A DNA stretch of 64,000 nt from Diplonema papillatum. Lineage: Eukaryota > Euglenozoa > Diplonemea > Diplonemida > Diplonemidae. A program made the translations under genes and the position numbers. Every line of letters begins with the position of its first letter. Within the stretch, counting starts at the first letter, position 1. The notes under the pieces are model-generated. The model ran no database searches. It was not told where the DNA came from and saw only the letters and a program-made list of their open reading frames with translations. The stretch spans positions 186,001-250,000 of the forward strand of contig JAPJBO010000232.1 of the NCBI GenBank assembly GCA_030068145.1, given 5' to 3'. Positions 53,613 to 63,884 of the stretch are shown in pieces.

Positions 53613-56600
53613 ATGGCCCCTTGCCGTGTGGCCCTAAAAAACGCCGCAGGACCGCTTTTGGACCTGTCAGCCCGACACGTTGATAGACCCAAAATAAAAA
53701 ATCCCACACTCGTCTCTAAATCGCCATTGAAAGTGCCTAGGAAGCACAACCATTCGAGGCGGAGTGCTGCGTCGTCTACCACCACCGAGTCCGATAACAT
53801 GAAAGTTAACTACTTTGATGATGAACTCGACGGAACAGACGCTAAGGTAGTCGTCGGATATCCGATTCGGACAGATGACGAATGCCTTATTTTCCGACAG
53901 CGCCACTCCCAGGAAGGACCTGAACTTGTTGGTCGTTTCCCAGCGACACGGAGAGAGGGAAAGGAAGAGAAACGCTGCGACAAAGGTCACCCCAGACCCC
54001 AAGCGGCCCCCAAAACAAAGAAGCCCTGCGAGAAAGGTCTTTCCAGACCCCAAGCAGCCCCAGAACAGAGGAACCGTGGAACGACTAGCCACCCGGTTCA
54101 CAACGATCGACAAAAGGAGCGCGAACAAAAGAGGCCGCAAAAAGAAAAACCCAGAGCACAAGCACGAAAACGCCGCCAAGAAAAATCGGAAGAACGACCA
54201 CGTGACTCTGAGGCAAAAAAACAAAACGAAAAAAACCAAAAAAACCAAAAAAACAAAAAAAACAATAAAAGTGCACGCGCCAACAGAAAAGAACGGCGAA
54301 AACAAAAAACAAACCGGCCCAAATCTGACACTCGTTTCCTCGCCGCTTTTGTCCACACGCGCCGCCACCCTGACGACGACGACGACGATCACGGAAGCCG
54401 AAGAAAAAGCGCGATCGAAATCTTCTGGAAGCGATACGGCACAAAAGTGTCGAATGGGCGGAACAAATGCGGAACCGACCGAAGCGACGTCGCCGACAAC
54501 ACGACGGGAGTGATCTACGTACTTCTGAACGAAGGGGGCACCGTCCTCTACGTGGGTCAGACGTCGAAGACGGCCGAGGTGCGAAACAGCAAGCACTGGG
54601 AAAATCGGAACTCAAAGGGCAACCGTGTATCGCAACAATTACGAAAGCGAGGCCGGAAGCTCTACGCGTGTCCGATACAGAATGTTCCGGAACGGCTGTA
54701 CGCACAGCCCGCTGACTTCGCGCGCGTGGCTCTCCCAATCGAAGAGTTTTGGATCAAATGGCTAAACCCGCCATTGAACATGACGAATCGGCGACAGGGA
54801 GAGAGGGTCAACAACAAGGCTGCAAAGAAGAAGAGGAGGCAACGTCCACCGCAACGCCTCCGCAAACGACGCACCGACGGCAGCGTCTGGCACCGCATGG
54901 AAAACGACGAACTCCACATTGACACCTCCCCGGGCTTCTGTTCTGGGTTGAGGAAACAGTTGGACCACCTGTTGACACTCCCACAGGACCGACTGGGAAC
55001 CTACGACATGTCAACATGGCATCCCAATCGCGCCCTCCGCCTACGCACGTGGCTGAGAACCTTCGTTCAAGGAAAAGACGTCACAGACAAAGTACGAATC
55101 CTTGAACGACTCCTCAGTGCGCGCATCCGCAACAGAACCGAGAAACCGGCGGCCCCCCCACGACGGTATTTCAAGCTGACGCATCATCACCCGGCACAAG
55201 ACCGGACAGCAATTGCCGGCGTCCTGTCACGCGCACGGGTTCGCGAAACGTGCCCCAACCCGGCCGTCCTCAAAAACCTCATGGTGAGCAACCGCCTGAA
55301 GCCACCTTTGGTAACCCTCGTCAGCAACGTCACCGAAGTAAGTTACGAAGCGAATCAACCGACTAGCTCAGGTTCGGTTTGCCCATGCATGCAGCATATG
55401 ACACCACACCGCCCGGATCTTGGTGGACACGCTTTAGGACTTGCAACGGATCTGAAGACTGACGAAGCCCTCCTTTCACTTTTTCGAAAAGGACGAAAAT
55501 ACCGGGTCGCGAGTAGTCCGATGACTATGTACGACTCGATAAGACACGACGTCGAAGAATTCGTGAACTCGAATTTCCCGAAGGCGAGCGAGGACGAGAA
55601 GACCAGATTTTCAACAACTCTGGTCGAAGAGTTCGACGCCGTCCTTGGAACTCTCAACGCGCACACCGACGAACCTCAACTCCGAGACGCCTTACGCACC
55701 CTGAAGAAGCTCCAGGAGCACCTCGTGTTTCTCCCTGTAGATAAGACGTCCCATGACTTCGGGTTTATCTGCAAGGAAAAATACAAGGAGCTCTTACGGG
55801 ACGAATTACAACAGAGTTCAACGTACCAGGAAGTTGGCGAGTCGATTGATGACGTGCTCGAACGACACCGTGACTTCAACAAGTCACACAAGTTCGTACA
55901 CACCGACAACCTACCGTACCTTTACGGCATCCCGAAGCTCCACAAACCCGAACCACGGATGCGGTACATTGCCGGCGTGTCGGAGAAAGGAAACGTTGAG
56001 AAGAAAGACGAACAGAAGGACCGAGACGAAAAAGGCCGCGACAAGAAACGAATGAAGACACGTGCATCCACAACCCCTGCACACCAAGAAGCCTCCGGTT
56101 TGCTGAAGCTGGTGCTAGCAACGCTCCGAAGCAAGGACGAAGCGACGTTTTTGCAAACGGGGATACGTCGTTTCTTCGTCGTGGAGTCGGTCGATGACGT
56201 AGCAGTACACATAAAGACGAACTACGCTCGACTGCGCAAAAAAGCGCCACGAACCTTCGACTTCAAAGAGATGTACACGAAGATTCCGCAGAAGCAGATT
56301 GTTGACTATGTTATGTCTGCGGTTGCAGAGGCTTTCGAGTACATGAAGTCCGAAAAAGGAGCGAACGTAGAAGCCCAGCGCGCCAAACACCGCTTCGAAT
56401 TTGGGAAACCAGACGAATCGAACACGACCTCCTACAATGTCGAAGAGATTCGAGCACTGGTCAGCTTCATTGTTGGTAACACCTTCGTCACCAACGGTGG
56501 AACATGCTACCAGCAGGTATCCGGAATCCCCATGGGCGGCAATGCAAGCCCAGACCTCGCCAACTTATACTGCTACTGGTGCGAAAAGCAGTACATCGAC

Positions 56601-58133
56601 GGCCTGGTCGCGAAAGGATTGCAAGAAGAGGCCAGGAATCACGCCGACAGCGTCAGATTCATTGACGACTTCCTGACCTGGGGTGTTCGACCACCGCCGG
56701 AAGATATCTACGGCATGGAGTATGGTGAAACGTCGAAAGGTGTCGACGACGTAGTCTTTTTGGGGATGCGGATCCGGATGGAGAGGAATGACAAGACGGA
56801 CTTCATTCGGATGTCTGTCCTGGACAAGGGTGAGGAATTCCCCTGGAATCCGATAAAGTACACCCACGTCGAATCCACGGTACCACGAAACACCGGAACC
56901 TCGATCTTCAAAGGCGCACTGATCCGAGCAGCGCGCATCTGCAACAACATGCCAGATCTGAAGGTCGAGGTCATGAAGGTGTACTACAGACTTCGGAACC
57001 GAGGATTCTCTGGACGGGAACTCCGGCGCACGTTCGACACGTTCGTGGCACAAACGTACGGAAAGTACGAATTAGATGCGCGAGTGCTGTCACGGTTTTA
57101 CCACTTCGTCGGAAAGGCCTATGACGAAGGTCGCCCGACCAACGAGGAAAAATCGTACATCAGCATCCGCACGCCGCAACCGCCCGACGGCTCACCGAAA
57201 CATCCACCCGGGAGAACCTCGCCGCAGTCTACGTCGCCGCACAAATCCGAACCCACCAGCACTACGCACCCTGCGACGAAACCAACAAACCCACCTGGAC
57301 GCAACGGCATAACGAACATTCGCAACTCATGTTTCTTCGCCGCCAGCGTGCAGTTCCTGGCGCGAAGGACGTCCTTCCGACTACAACTCGCAAACCTAAC
57401 GCACCTGGACACCAACCAGCAGATGGTGCAGAGGCTGTTCACGGATTTCGACGCAGGCCAAAACATCCACGGTACAATGGCCACACTCCGGAGCCTCGTG
57501 TTCAACACGACGGCAGACGACTCCGCGCATCGGGACGTGCACGAACTGCTGACGTGGATACGCTCCTGCGTGACGGGCGACGACGACGACCAAGCTACGG
57601 TGACATACTCCCGTTTGACAACGTGCACAATATGCAAAGAGTCTTCACGAGCATCGCCGGCGTCAGAACCGTTCCTGATGCTTGAACTCAAAAACAGGGA
57701 GAAGCCCTACACCGAGTCAGTTGAGGATCTGATAAAGAAAGTGCAAAACAAGAGAGCAACCAAAGTGGACGACTTCCCCTGTAGCACCTGTAACAAAAAG
57801 ACCGTTGGATCCACGAAGGAAGATTACACATTTCCAAAGCAAATGGATGTACTACTGCAACGAGCACAGCTATCGAAAAAAACACGCGAAGAAATAAAAA
57901 TACCAGCCCGCACCCCGATCCGACAAACCATACTGATCGGTGAAGACTCCTACACGGTAAAAGGCTTCATTATCCACACCGGAAGAGCAACGGCAGGTCA
58001 TTACTATACCGTGTTAAAGGAAGACGATGAATGGGTATGCTACGACGACCAGCAAGTATCCGTACTCTCATGGGAGGAATGTGCCAGGAGATTCACAACC
58101 AATGGCTACGTCATCTCTCTCGAGAAAGCGTAA
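53613..58133 (+). CDS. GIY-YIG / reverse transcriptase / USP-protease polyprotein
   Basis: 1506 residues in one frame. Residues 1-290 are basic and low in complexity. A GIY-YIG nuclease follows: GVIYVLL at 299, YVGQT at 313, Arg324, His328 and the acidic IEEFWIKWLNPPLN at about 376. The Penelope-type reverse transcriptase has PYLYGIPKLHK at 768, DFKEMYTKIP at 883, QQVSGIPMGGNAS at 967 and RFIDDF at 1015 with the DD pair. A proline/threonine-rich linker (about 1185-1228) leads to a ubiquitin-specific protease domain: cysteine box NGITNIRNSCFFAASVQFLA with Cys1240, zinc-finger pairs CTIC (1338) and CSTC (1390), histidine box TAGHYYTVLK with His1463, and WVCYDDQQVS with Asp1478/1479. An N-terminal GIY-YIG is the permuted order of the Naiad/Chlamys clade. 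The terminal protease is the novelty. All catalytic positions I can check are present. Confidence 0.92.
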   Translation: MAPCRVALKNAAGPLLDLSARHVDRPKIKNPTLVSKSPLKVPRKHNHSRRSAASSTTTESDNMKVNYFDDELDGTDAKVVVGYPIRTDDECLIFRQRHSQEGPELVGRFPATRREGKEEKRCDKGHPRPQAAPKTKKPCEKGLSRPQAAPEQRNRGTTSHPVHNDRQKEREQKRPQKEKPRAQARKRRQEKSEERPRDSEAKKQNEKNQKNQKNKKNNKSARANRKERRKQKTNRPKSDTRFLAAFVHTRRHPDDDDDDHGSRRKSAIEIFWKRYGTKVSNGRNKCGTDRSDVADNTTGVIYVLLNEGGTVLYVGQTSKTAEVRNSKHWENRNSKGNRVSQQLRKRGRKLYACPIQNVPERLYAQPADFARVALPIEEFWIKWLNPPLNMTNRRQGERVNNKAAKKKRRQRPPQRLRKRRTDGSVWHRMENDELHIDTSPGFCSGLRKQLDHLLTLPQDRLGTYDMSTWHPNRALRLRTWLRTFVQGKDVTDKVRILERLLSARIRNRTEKPAAPPRRYFKLTHHHPAQDRTAIAGVLSRARVRETCPNPAVLKNLMVSNRLKPPLVTLVSNVTEVSYEANQPTSSGSVCPCMQHMTPHRPDLGGHALGLATDLKTDEALLSLFRKGRKYRVASSPMTMYDSIRHDVEEFVNSNFPKASEDEKTRFSTTLVEEFDAVLGTLNAHTDEPQLRDALRTLKKLQEHLVFLPVDKTSHDFGFICKEKYKELLRDELQQSSTYQEVGESIDDVLERHRDFNKSHKFVHTDNLPYLYGIPKLHKPEPRMRYIAGVSEKGNVEKKDEQKDRDEKGRDKKRMKTRASTTPAHQEASGLLKLVLATLRSKDEATFLQTGIRRFFVVESVDDVAVHIKTNYARLRKKAPRTFDFKEMYTKIPQKQIVDYVMSAVAEAFEYMKSEKGANVEAQRAKHRFEFGKPDESNTTSYNVEEIRALVSFIVGNTFVTNGGTCYQQVSGIPMGGNASPDLANLYCYWCEKQYIDGLVAKGLQEEARNHADSVRFIDDFLTWGVRPPPEDIYGMEYGETSKGVDDVVFLGMRIRMERNDKTDFIRMSVLDKGEEFPWNPIKYTHVESTVPRNTGTSIFKGALIRAARICNNMPDLKVEVMKVYYRLRNRGFSGRELRRTFDTFVAQTYGKYELDARVLSRFYHFVGKAYDEGRPTNEEKSYISIRTPQPPDGSPKHPPGRTSPQSTSPHKSEPTSTTHPATKPTNPPGRNGITNIRNSCFFAASVQFLARRTSFRLQLANLTHLDTNQQMVQRLFTDFDAGQNIHGTMATLRSLVFNTTADDSAHRDVHELLTWIRSCVTGDDDDQATVTYSRLTTCTICKESSRASPASEPFLMLELKNREKPYTESVEDLIKKVQNKRATKVDDFPCSTCNKKTVGSTKEDYTFPKQMDVLLQRAQLSKKTREEIKIPARTPIRQTILIGEDSYTVKGFIIHTGRATAGHYYTVLKEDDEWVCYDDQQVSVLSWEECARRFTTNGYVISLEKA

Positions 58134-58199
58134 ACACTTTCACCTGGTGGAAGTAGTGCCCCGTGGCGGTTGGTTACGAGCCACAACCCAATTTGTAAA

Positions 58200-58631
58200 C
58201 CCCCTTTTTTTAAAGAAAAACGGACGAAGGGAGGAGGAAGTGAAGCCATAGCACATGGTTTCAAACCACGGAGTCCTGGACTCCTTTCCCACACTTCTTC
58301 AGCAAGGCAGACGCACAAAAGGACGGTGCCACGGCATGATTCGGCAGCCGCTGCTAAACGAACATCGACGTGGGCGGCATAGAGAAAGAAGAACTACTCT
58401 ACGGCACCAGAAAGTCCAAAAATACCATGGTAAAGAAAATTAAAGTTAAAATTAGAAGTAAAAGGAGAAAAAAGAAATTGGCGACAACGAAAGAAAGAAC
58501 AGAAAAAACAGAAAACGAAAAAAAGAAAAAAAGAAGAAAAAAGACTCTGCATTCCGCGAAGAAGACTTGATGCTAGCATCAAACACTTAGAAGCAAGTAG
58601 CGCCTGAACACGAAACTAAGATTTTCCCCCC
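58200..58631 (+). repeat. Penelope-like element right terminal repeat
   Basis: Same sequence and orientation as the left repeat. The two differences I see are AAATTTAAAG against AAAATTAAAG and GAGGCAAG against GAAGCAAG. Confidence 0.95.
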
Positions 58632-58974
58632 AACCAATCCCCCCCATGGTAGCTGCGGCGGCAAGCTGAAGAGGCTACGAACTCATGATGGAGTACGCAG
58701 ACATGGTTTTGCGTTAGCATAGGGGTTTGACCCAAAAATGAGAAGCGAAGAGGACAGACATGTGCGTGCAGCAGTGATGAAAAGCTGACTCGCTTTGAAA
58801 GACGTAGCGAAGCGCGAAAAAGAAGAAGAGAAAAAGGCTGCTGATACTAGTAGGGCCTTTGAGACGTGGTTATACCCCAGCCTCCACTACAGAATGCAAA
58901 CGCGGAAGGGCTTCAAGTGCTTGCGTGAAATCTTTTGAACTGAATGACTTCTTCGTTCTCCCCTTCGGAGAAAA
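58632..58974. other. No gene recognised
   Basis: Flank of the Penelope-like element; no motif-bearing frame or repeat identified. Confidence 0.5.
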
Positions 58975-59182
58975 AGTACCCCCCAAAAAAAAATCCCGCT
59001 GCGCGGGGCCAAAATCCCCCCCCAACAGTAAAAACACCCCCAAAAAAAAAACTTTCCCGCTGCGCGGGACCCCACCCCCCTCCCCCCCCGTGTATAAGAT
59101 CGCCCTCATTTCTCAAAAAAACCGATCTTGTACACGGGGGGGGGGAGGGGGCGATCTTAAACACGGGGGGGGGTAGGTAGTG
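58975..59182. repeat. Palindromic repeat P, copy 3
   Basis: Contains two CCCGCTGCGCGGG blocks, then CCCCGTGTATAAGATCG and the inverted CGATCTTGTACACGGGG and CGATCTTAAACACGGGG, closing with GGGTAGGTAG, the mirror of the CTACC opening in copy 2. Confidence 0.85.
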
Positions 59183-59431
59183 GATTTTTTCAAACGCCAC
59201 GCACCGGCCAGTGTGGCTCCTGGGGCCTGGCGCGTTTGGCGTGGCGCGGCGCGCGCCAAGCCTGGTGCGTTTGGCGCGGCGCGGCGCGTTTGGCGCACCC
59301 TGTAACCCCAAGGAAATTTGGGCTCCCTCGTCACATGCACGGGGCAAAAAAGAGTGCCTCGGGGAATTGATCATTTCCCCGGCCATTTTTCAATGCACAA
59401 ACAGTGGTATCTGGTTTTGGCAAAAGTTGTG

Positions 59432-59735
59432 GTGATATTTTCCCGCTGGTACACGTAACAGATCTTTTTCAACGACGTTTTGCTCGCCCTCAGCTCCGAA
59501 GAGAACGGTTCAAAATAGACTCGGGGACCCATCCGTATGTGTGTGGTTCGTGACTCCTCATGAGAAGCAGAGCACCGAGCGGCAGGTTTACCACGGGAAG
59601 GACAGGAATCGTCCCCAGGTAGGTGACAATTTCCCGCTGGTCCACGTAGCAACTTTTTCCCGACGACTTTTTGCTCGATTTTTTCTCGGATGAAGAGAAC
59701 GGTGCCAAATAGACCCGGAAACGTAAGTGGATCCC
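59432..59735 (+). repeat. Diverged tandem duplication, about 185-bp period
   Basis: TTTCCCGCTGGTACACGTAA...GAAGAGAACGGTTCAAAATAG at 59440-59520 recurs as TTTCCCGCTGGTCCACGTAG...GAAGAGAACGGTGCCAAATAG at 59625-59712. Just upstream, 59200-59300 is rich in GCGTTTGGCGCGGCG words. Confidence 0.75.
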
Positions 59736-61200
59736 TGTGGCTCGTCGGCCTTGCATTGCCGCAGGGTACCATGGATTACCACGGCGAACACGTCCAAACC
59801 GGTCAAAAATGGCTGCTTGCAGGGATCGATCCCCTGGAAAAAGCTTGTTTTTCAGTGGCTCTGGAAGGACAGGGGGTGTGGGAAGGCACCAGAATAGGTT
59901 GACACCCTCTGCGAACAGGTTTTCTGGAAGATTTCGTCATCGATCTTCTCATCGAACAAAAGATTTGTCGGAACGCACGCCGGGATCGCCGAGAAAATGG
60001 ACGAATGATGATCCCAAAATGAAAAAGTTGTCAATTCCTGGTGAAAACACTAAGGGCGCGCCAATCGCGCCAAACGCTCCAGAAAACAGCGTTTTCTGAC
60101 TACCCCACAAGAAGGACTCGTTGTCTCTCTGTTCTGCCCCTGCCGCCATGGCCATCTTATCCTCGGCCAAGCACCAGTTTCTCCTCCTGCAACGCAACCT
60201 TGCTTCAGCATGTAATTAACCTTGCTCCTCGCTCGGGTTGCCGTCTTCGACCGCGACCGCCTCTGATAGTAATGCAAATCATCTGTGGCGATTTGCGGTG
60301 TCGCGGTTATCTCTTCGTACGTGATGTGTCATTCTTTCGCCTCTTTAGCTCGACTTAATCGCGCGCTCAGGCGCGCGTTTGGTGCCTCGCTTCTTCTTCG
60401 ATTGCTCGTCCAGGTTGCACCGGCGCTTTCACACGCCACACTTCACTTTCTGGTGCTCGTGGAACACCCGCTCACTCCACTTTTCGTGTTCCGTAGCGTT
60501 GAACACCCCCTCTCGCCGCACGCTCTGCCCTTCCACCTCCACACGTAGGGAAAAGATCCATCCCCCACGCCTCGTCGCTGAGTTCGTGCCGTCGTCAGCT
60601 GTGTCTCGAGCACTTCCATCGTCTCCGTACCACCACGGAAGATCGGCCTCATCTCGTACCCCGTGAGGCACGGCTCCCACCGTTCTCAGCGACCCTATCT
60701 TCCCCAGTTTCCTGTCTGGCAGAAGCGGTCCGTCGCCGTTTCGCTCCAGCGCATCCCCGACAGTTTTTAAAAGTTTTGCGAGTACCCTCGCACGCATGCT
60801 CAACGGTGTCCCGTCCGTAGTCGCTACGACACTGCCCGGAAGATCTAGTTTGGTGCACACTTCAAAGTCGACGGCGAGCTCTTGGCCGCTCTGCGCAAGT
60901 TGGGGCCGTAATACTGCACCTTTGTAGCTCTTCCGCCCCACCTTCGCCAGGGCCGACTGCAGAAAGTGGTCGCCACAAAGGAATTACCCCCCGAAATTCA
61001 CCGATTTTGGCCTGGACCAGGTGGCTTGTCTCCTGGGGTCTTTGATCTTGATACGCTCGAATTGCCCGAAGTTGTTCTTATTTTGTGACGAAAAAGTGCA
61101 AAGTAGCTTAGAAATGCTCTCCAGGACCCAAGGCTGCATTCCTGAAGCACTCAGCAAAAAAACAAGAAACGAAAAAAAAAAAAAGAGACCCCCCCCCCCC
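59736..61200. other. No gene recognised
   Basis: The longest frame is 170 codons on the minus strand (60429-60941); its composition is protein-like (DLPGSVVATTDGTPLSMRAR) but I know no family for it. A and C homopolymers close the stretch near 61.17-61.2 kb. Confidence 0.35.
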
Positions 61201-61207
61201 CAGTGCT

Positions 61208-61340
61208 GATGCTAAGGCCCCTAAACTCGGCATCGTTGTCAGCCGGACGGCAACGAGGGTGGGTGGGTCCCCCCCCCCCTAACACCCCCCCCCCCCCCCC
61301 CCCCCCCATGTTGAACTACGGGGGAACTACGGGGTACTGG
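61208..61340 (+). repeat. Repeat J, copy 2, with poly-C and GAACTACGGGG doublet
   Basis: 61208-61280 equals 49529-49600; a C run of about 27 and TGAACTACGGGGGAACTACG follow. The order of the parts differs from the 49-kb copy, where the doublet precedes repeat J. Confidence 0.9.
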
Positions 61341-63311
61341 CCCACCGACCACACCAACAGTTATTATTAAGTTCCCTAACGTCTCAGCGACGGACACCGA
61401 CAAGAGTAGTAGTAATTGTCAAACGGCCGAAGCAGCCGGAAACAGCAGGCTGCGGTATTCCTCGGGTTTCCGTACTTGCCTGTCTGCTTGTTAACCAAAG
61501 CAAGCCTCCAGACCGACACACATTTTCGGAAACACAAAGCCCGCTGCTCAAGCGGAGCCCCCGTCTCCCCGGATCCGCGAGCCGCGTGCGGTCTTGTGGT
61601 GACGGTTGCCACGATCCCAAAAAAGATTCTGCTACAGTAGGTGGATCCCACGCATTGTAGCTTCGTGTACGTCTTTTGCGCGAGGGGAGGTCTTGTGCGC
61701 GTCCGTCGCCGCCCTCCGTGCGGGGGTTTGCACGACACCACGCAAACATACATCTCCGCCTCCTGCTCGCCTGCCGTACTGCGACTTAGAGAGATGCTTA
61801 ACCCTGGGCACCGACGGATTATATCTGAGGTTTCTGCGACAGGTCGACATGCCCGCGGGCGACGACTTTTTGGCCTCCGAGAGCGGCAATGGAAAGGTGC
61901 GTGTCACGGATCGTTCCATTCCATATTTCTTGTGTCAACAATGCATTGTTGGTACTAGAAATTAGTAGTTGGCAGCGTACTACATGAAACTTACCAAAGC
62001 AGGTGAGTTCCGCTAGTGCGCACAAACAAATTTGGTGCCCCCGGCGGACAATCTGAGCCACCACGGAACAAACCGATCAAACCAGACGTATATGTCCGGC
62101 TCGTCGGAATAGGGTTGAAAAAGGTACTCGACAATATTAACGACTGTGGCGGTATCCCGCATTCGCCACTCAAGTGGCCACCTTTTCGAACGCACCCCAC
62201 GTCGTGTTCGCCTCACCGAATTTGGCAGCGGCAGGCTGCCGACAGGTGCGACTCGTGGTATTTCATTCAGTCAGATTCAACGGGCCTTCGTCCGTTCTCT
62301 TGTGCATCGCCTGAGAAGTACGTTCCCAACCCAACACCCTGCCCGCCAGCAGCTTCAGGCTGTCTAGCCCCAAATCAGCCCAGCACTGACCCCACTACTC
62401 TTTCCTCTTTGGTTGCGCAAAGCTCACATGTTGTGCTTCAGCCGTGCACCGAGCCTGTGTTTACTTCTTGCGAACCATTTCAACACCCCAACCAACCCCA
62501 GCGTTTCAGTTTACTTCAATCGTCTTCAGCCCGCATTTCAACCCCCCAAGCACTGACCCTTCCTCTCTTTGATTGTATAAAGAGAACTTGAGATTCTGTT
62601 TTACTACGAAAAAGGAAGCGAGAGTGCGGGAAGAATTGTGAATTTGTCAAACCAGGACAGATTAGACCACACGGCATTGAGGTCTCTAACGTGCCGCATA
62701 ACCAAGAGCGCGAACCAAAGTGATTCGCGGACCGCCCCTCCCCCGTTTATGAAGCGGCTTTGCGTTTTGTCTGTGACGCTTCAAACCAGCCCAAGCTTTT
62801 CAATCTCCATTAATTGTCTTTGGCCTCCCTCTTTCCACCTCTCAGAGGCTGTCTTGACTCTATTCCTCTATGAAGAAAGCAGCGAGCGCGGTTCGAAGGG
62901 TGAATAAACCAGGACAGTTCCCCTATGTTTGAGCGAGGCCAAGTCTGACTGCAACAGAGACCGAACTTGGCGTGTTATTTTTTTGCATGCAACCCGCTCT
63001 CTCTGATCTGCCACGCTGTTGTCTTTCATGGAACGGGGGTCTCGCCTTCCTGTATCGAACACTTTTAAATCATCGTTCGTTTGTTGGCGCACGAATGCGA
63101 TACTCGTCAGCCTCAGCGGATCGGGTTGAACCCTCCTTTAGGACCATAGAACCCGCCAACGGGCCATGTCCGTGCGGGTTTAGGTCTGGGCTCAGATTGT
63201 CGGAAGGCTGCCTCACGGCGGCCAACAAAACTACGACCCTTAGACGTCGCTCGAACTTCCGCTTGCTTCCCGATCTCAGTCCATCTTGCTTACTTCTCCT
63301 CATCCCACGTG
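61341..63311. other. No gene recognised
   Basis: Frames of up to 203 codons overlap on both strands without motifs. The stretch 62.3-62.6 kb repeats words such as CAGCACTGACCC and AGCACTGACCCTT at about 160-base spacing. Confidence 0.4.
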
Positions 63312-63545
63312 TGCTTATTTTACATAAGCGCCAGCTTGAAGAGAAATGCTCGACGATGCTGCCCGACAAAGAACAGAAGGGATCCTACACGACAAATCAC
63401 ACAAACACAACAGGCACAGTCCTGAGTGAGAAAACAACACACGGTGGTGTAAGAACAAATCAGATTGTGCTTGTATCGTATTTGCCCCTTGCCTCTACAT
63501 TTCCTCCCTTCCATTCGGAGTCGAAGCAGCTACGTCGAGTATTTC
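63312..63545 (+). repeat. Repeat A, copy 3
   Basis: From TTTTACATAAGCGCCAGCTT to GCTACGTCGAGTATTTCC, missing about 60 bases present in the 36.4-kb copy. Confidence 0.9.
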
Positions 63546-63884
63546 CGGTGGCGCCTGTGGGGGGAGCAAGGTGGTGTGAATGACACACGTCTGGTAAGTC
63601 TGCCGGTGAGTAGAGGCGACTTCAGTTTCTGGGGTGGTACCTTTGTCTTTCATCTGACTTTTCCGCGTCGAAAAAACGAACGAAAATCGAAGTCAAAACG
63701 TCACTGCACTCTTCACCAGAAGCGCGAAAAGAGTAAGGGGGGGAAACGAGCAATCGTCCAAAAGCAAGAACGGAGCGCCTCCTTTTCTGCGACGAGGCTG
63801 CAGCGAACCTGAAGGAAGTGGCAAAGCAAAGATGGGCAACATCGCCTCGCGATACCCCAAAGAGGTTTGCCGATTCTATTCCTT
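63546..63884. other. No gene recognised
   Basis: A lysine/arginine-rich 115-codon frame crosses it, without a known motif. Confidence 0.4.

Larger units (their letters stand above)
52339..58631 (+). mobile_element. Penelope-like retroelement, apparently intact
   Basis: A retroelement of about 6.3 kb: direct terminal repeats of about 430 bp (52339-52773 and 58200-58631), a leader, and one 1506-codon frame. The repeats are in the same orientation, offset by 5858 bases, as in the pseudo-LTRs of Penelope-like elements. They differ at about two bases plus the length of the leading T run, so the insertion is recent. The right repeat starts 66 bases after the stop codon. I did not identify a target-site duplication; the left edge adjoins C/T runs that blur it. 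Its neighbour on the left is the CTAGT-rich transposon. Confidence 0.9.

Noticed and set aside
53875-54513. A 212-codon lysine/threonine-rich frame overlapping the Penelope-like ORF
   Set aside because: It shares the A-rich low-complexity start of the main frame and has no motif of its own.
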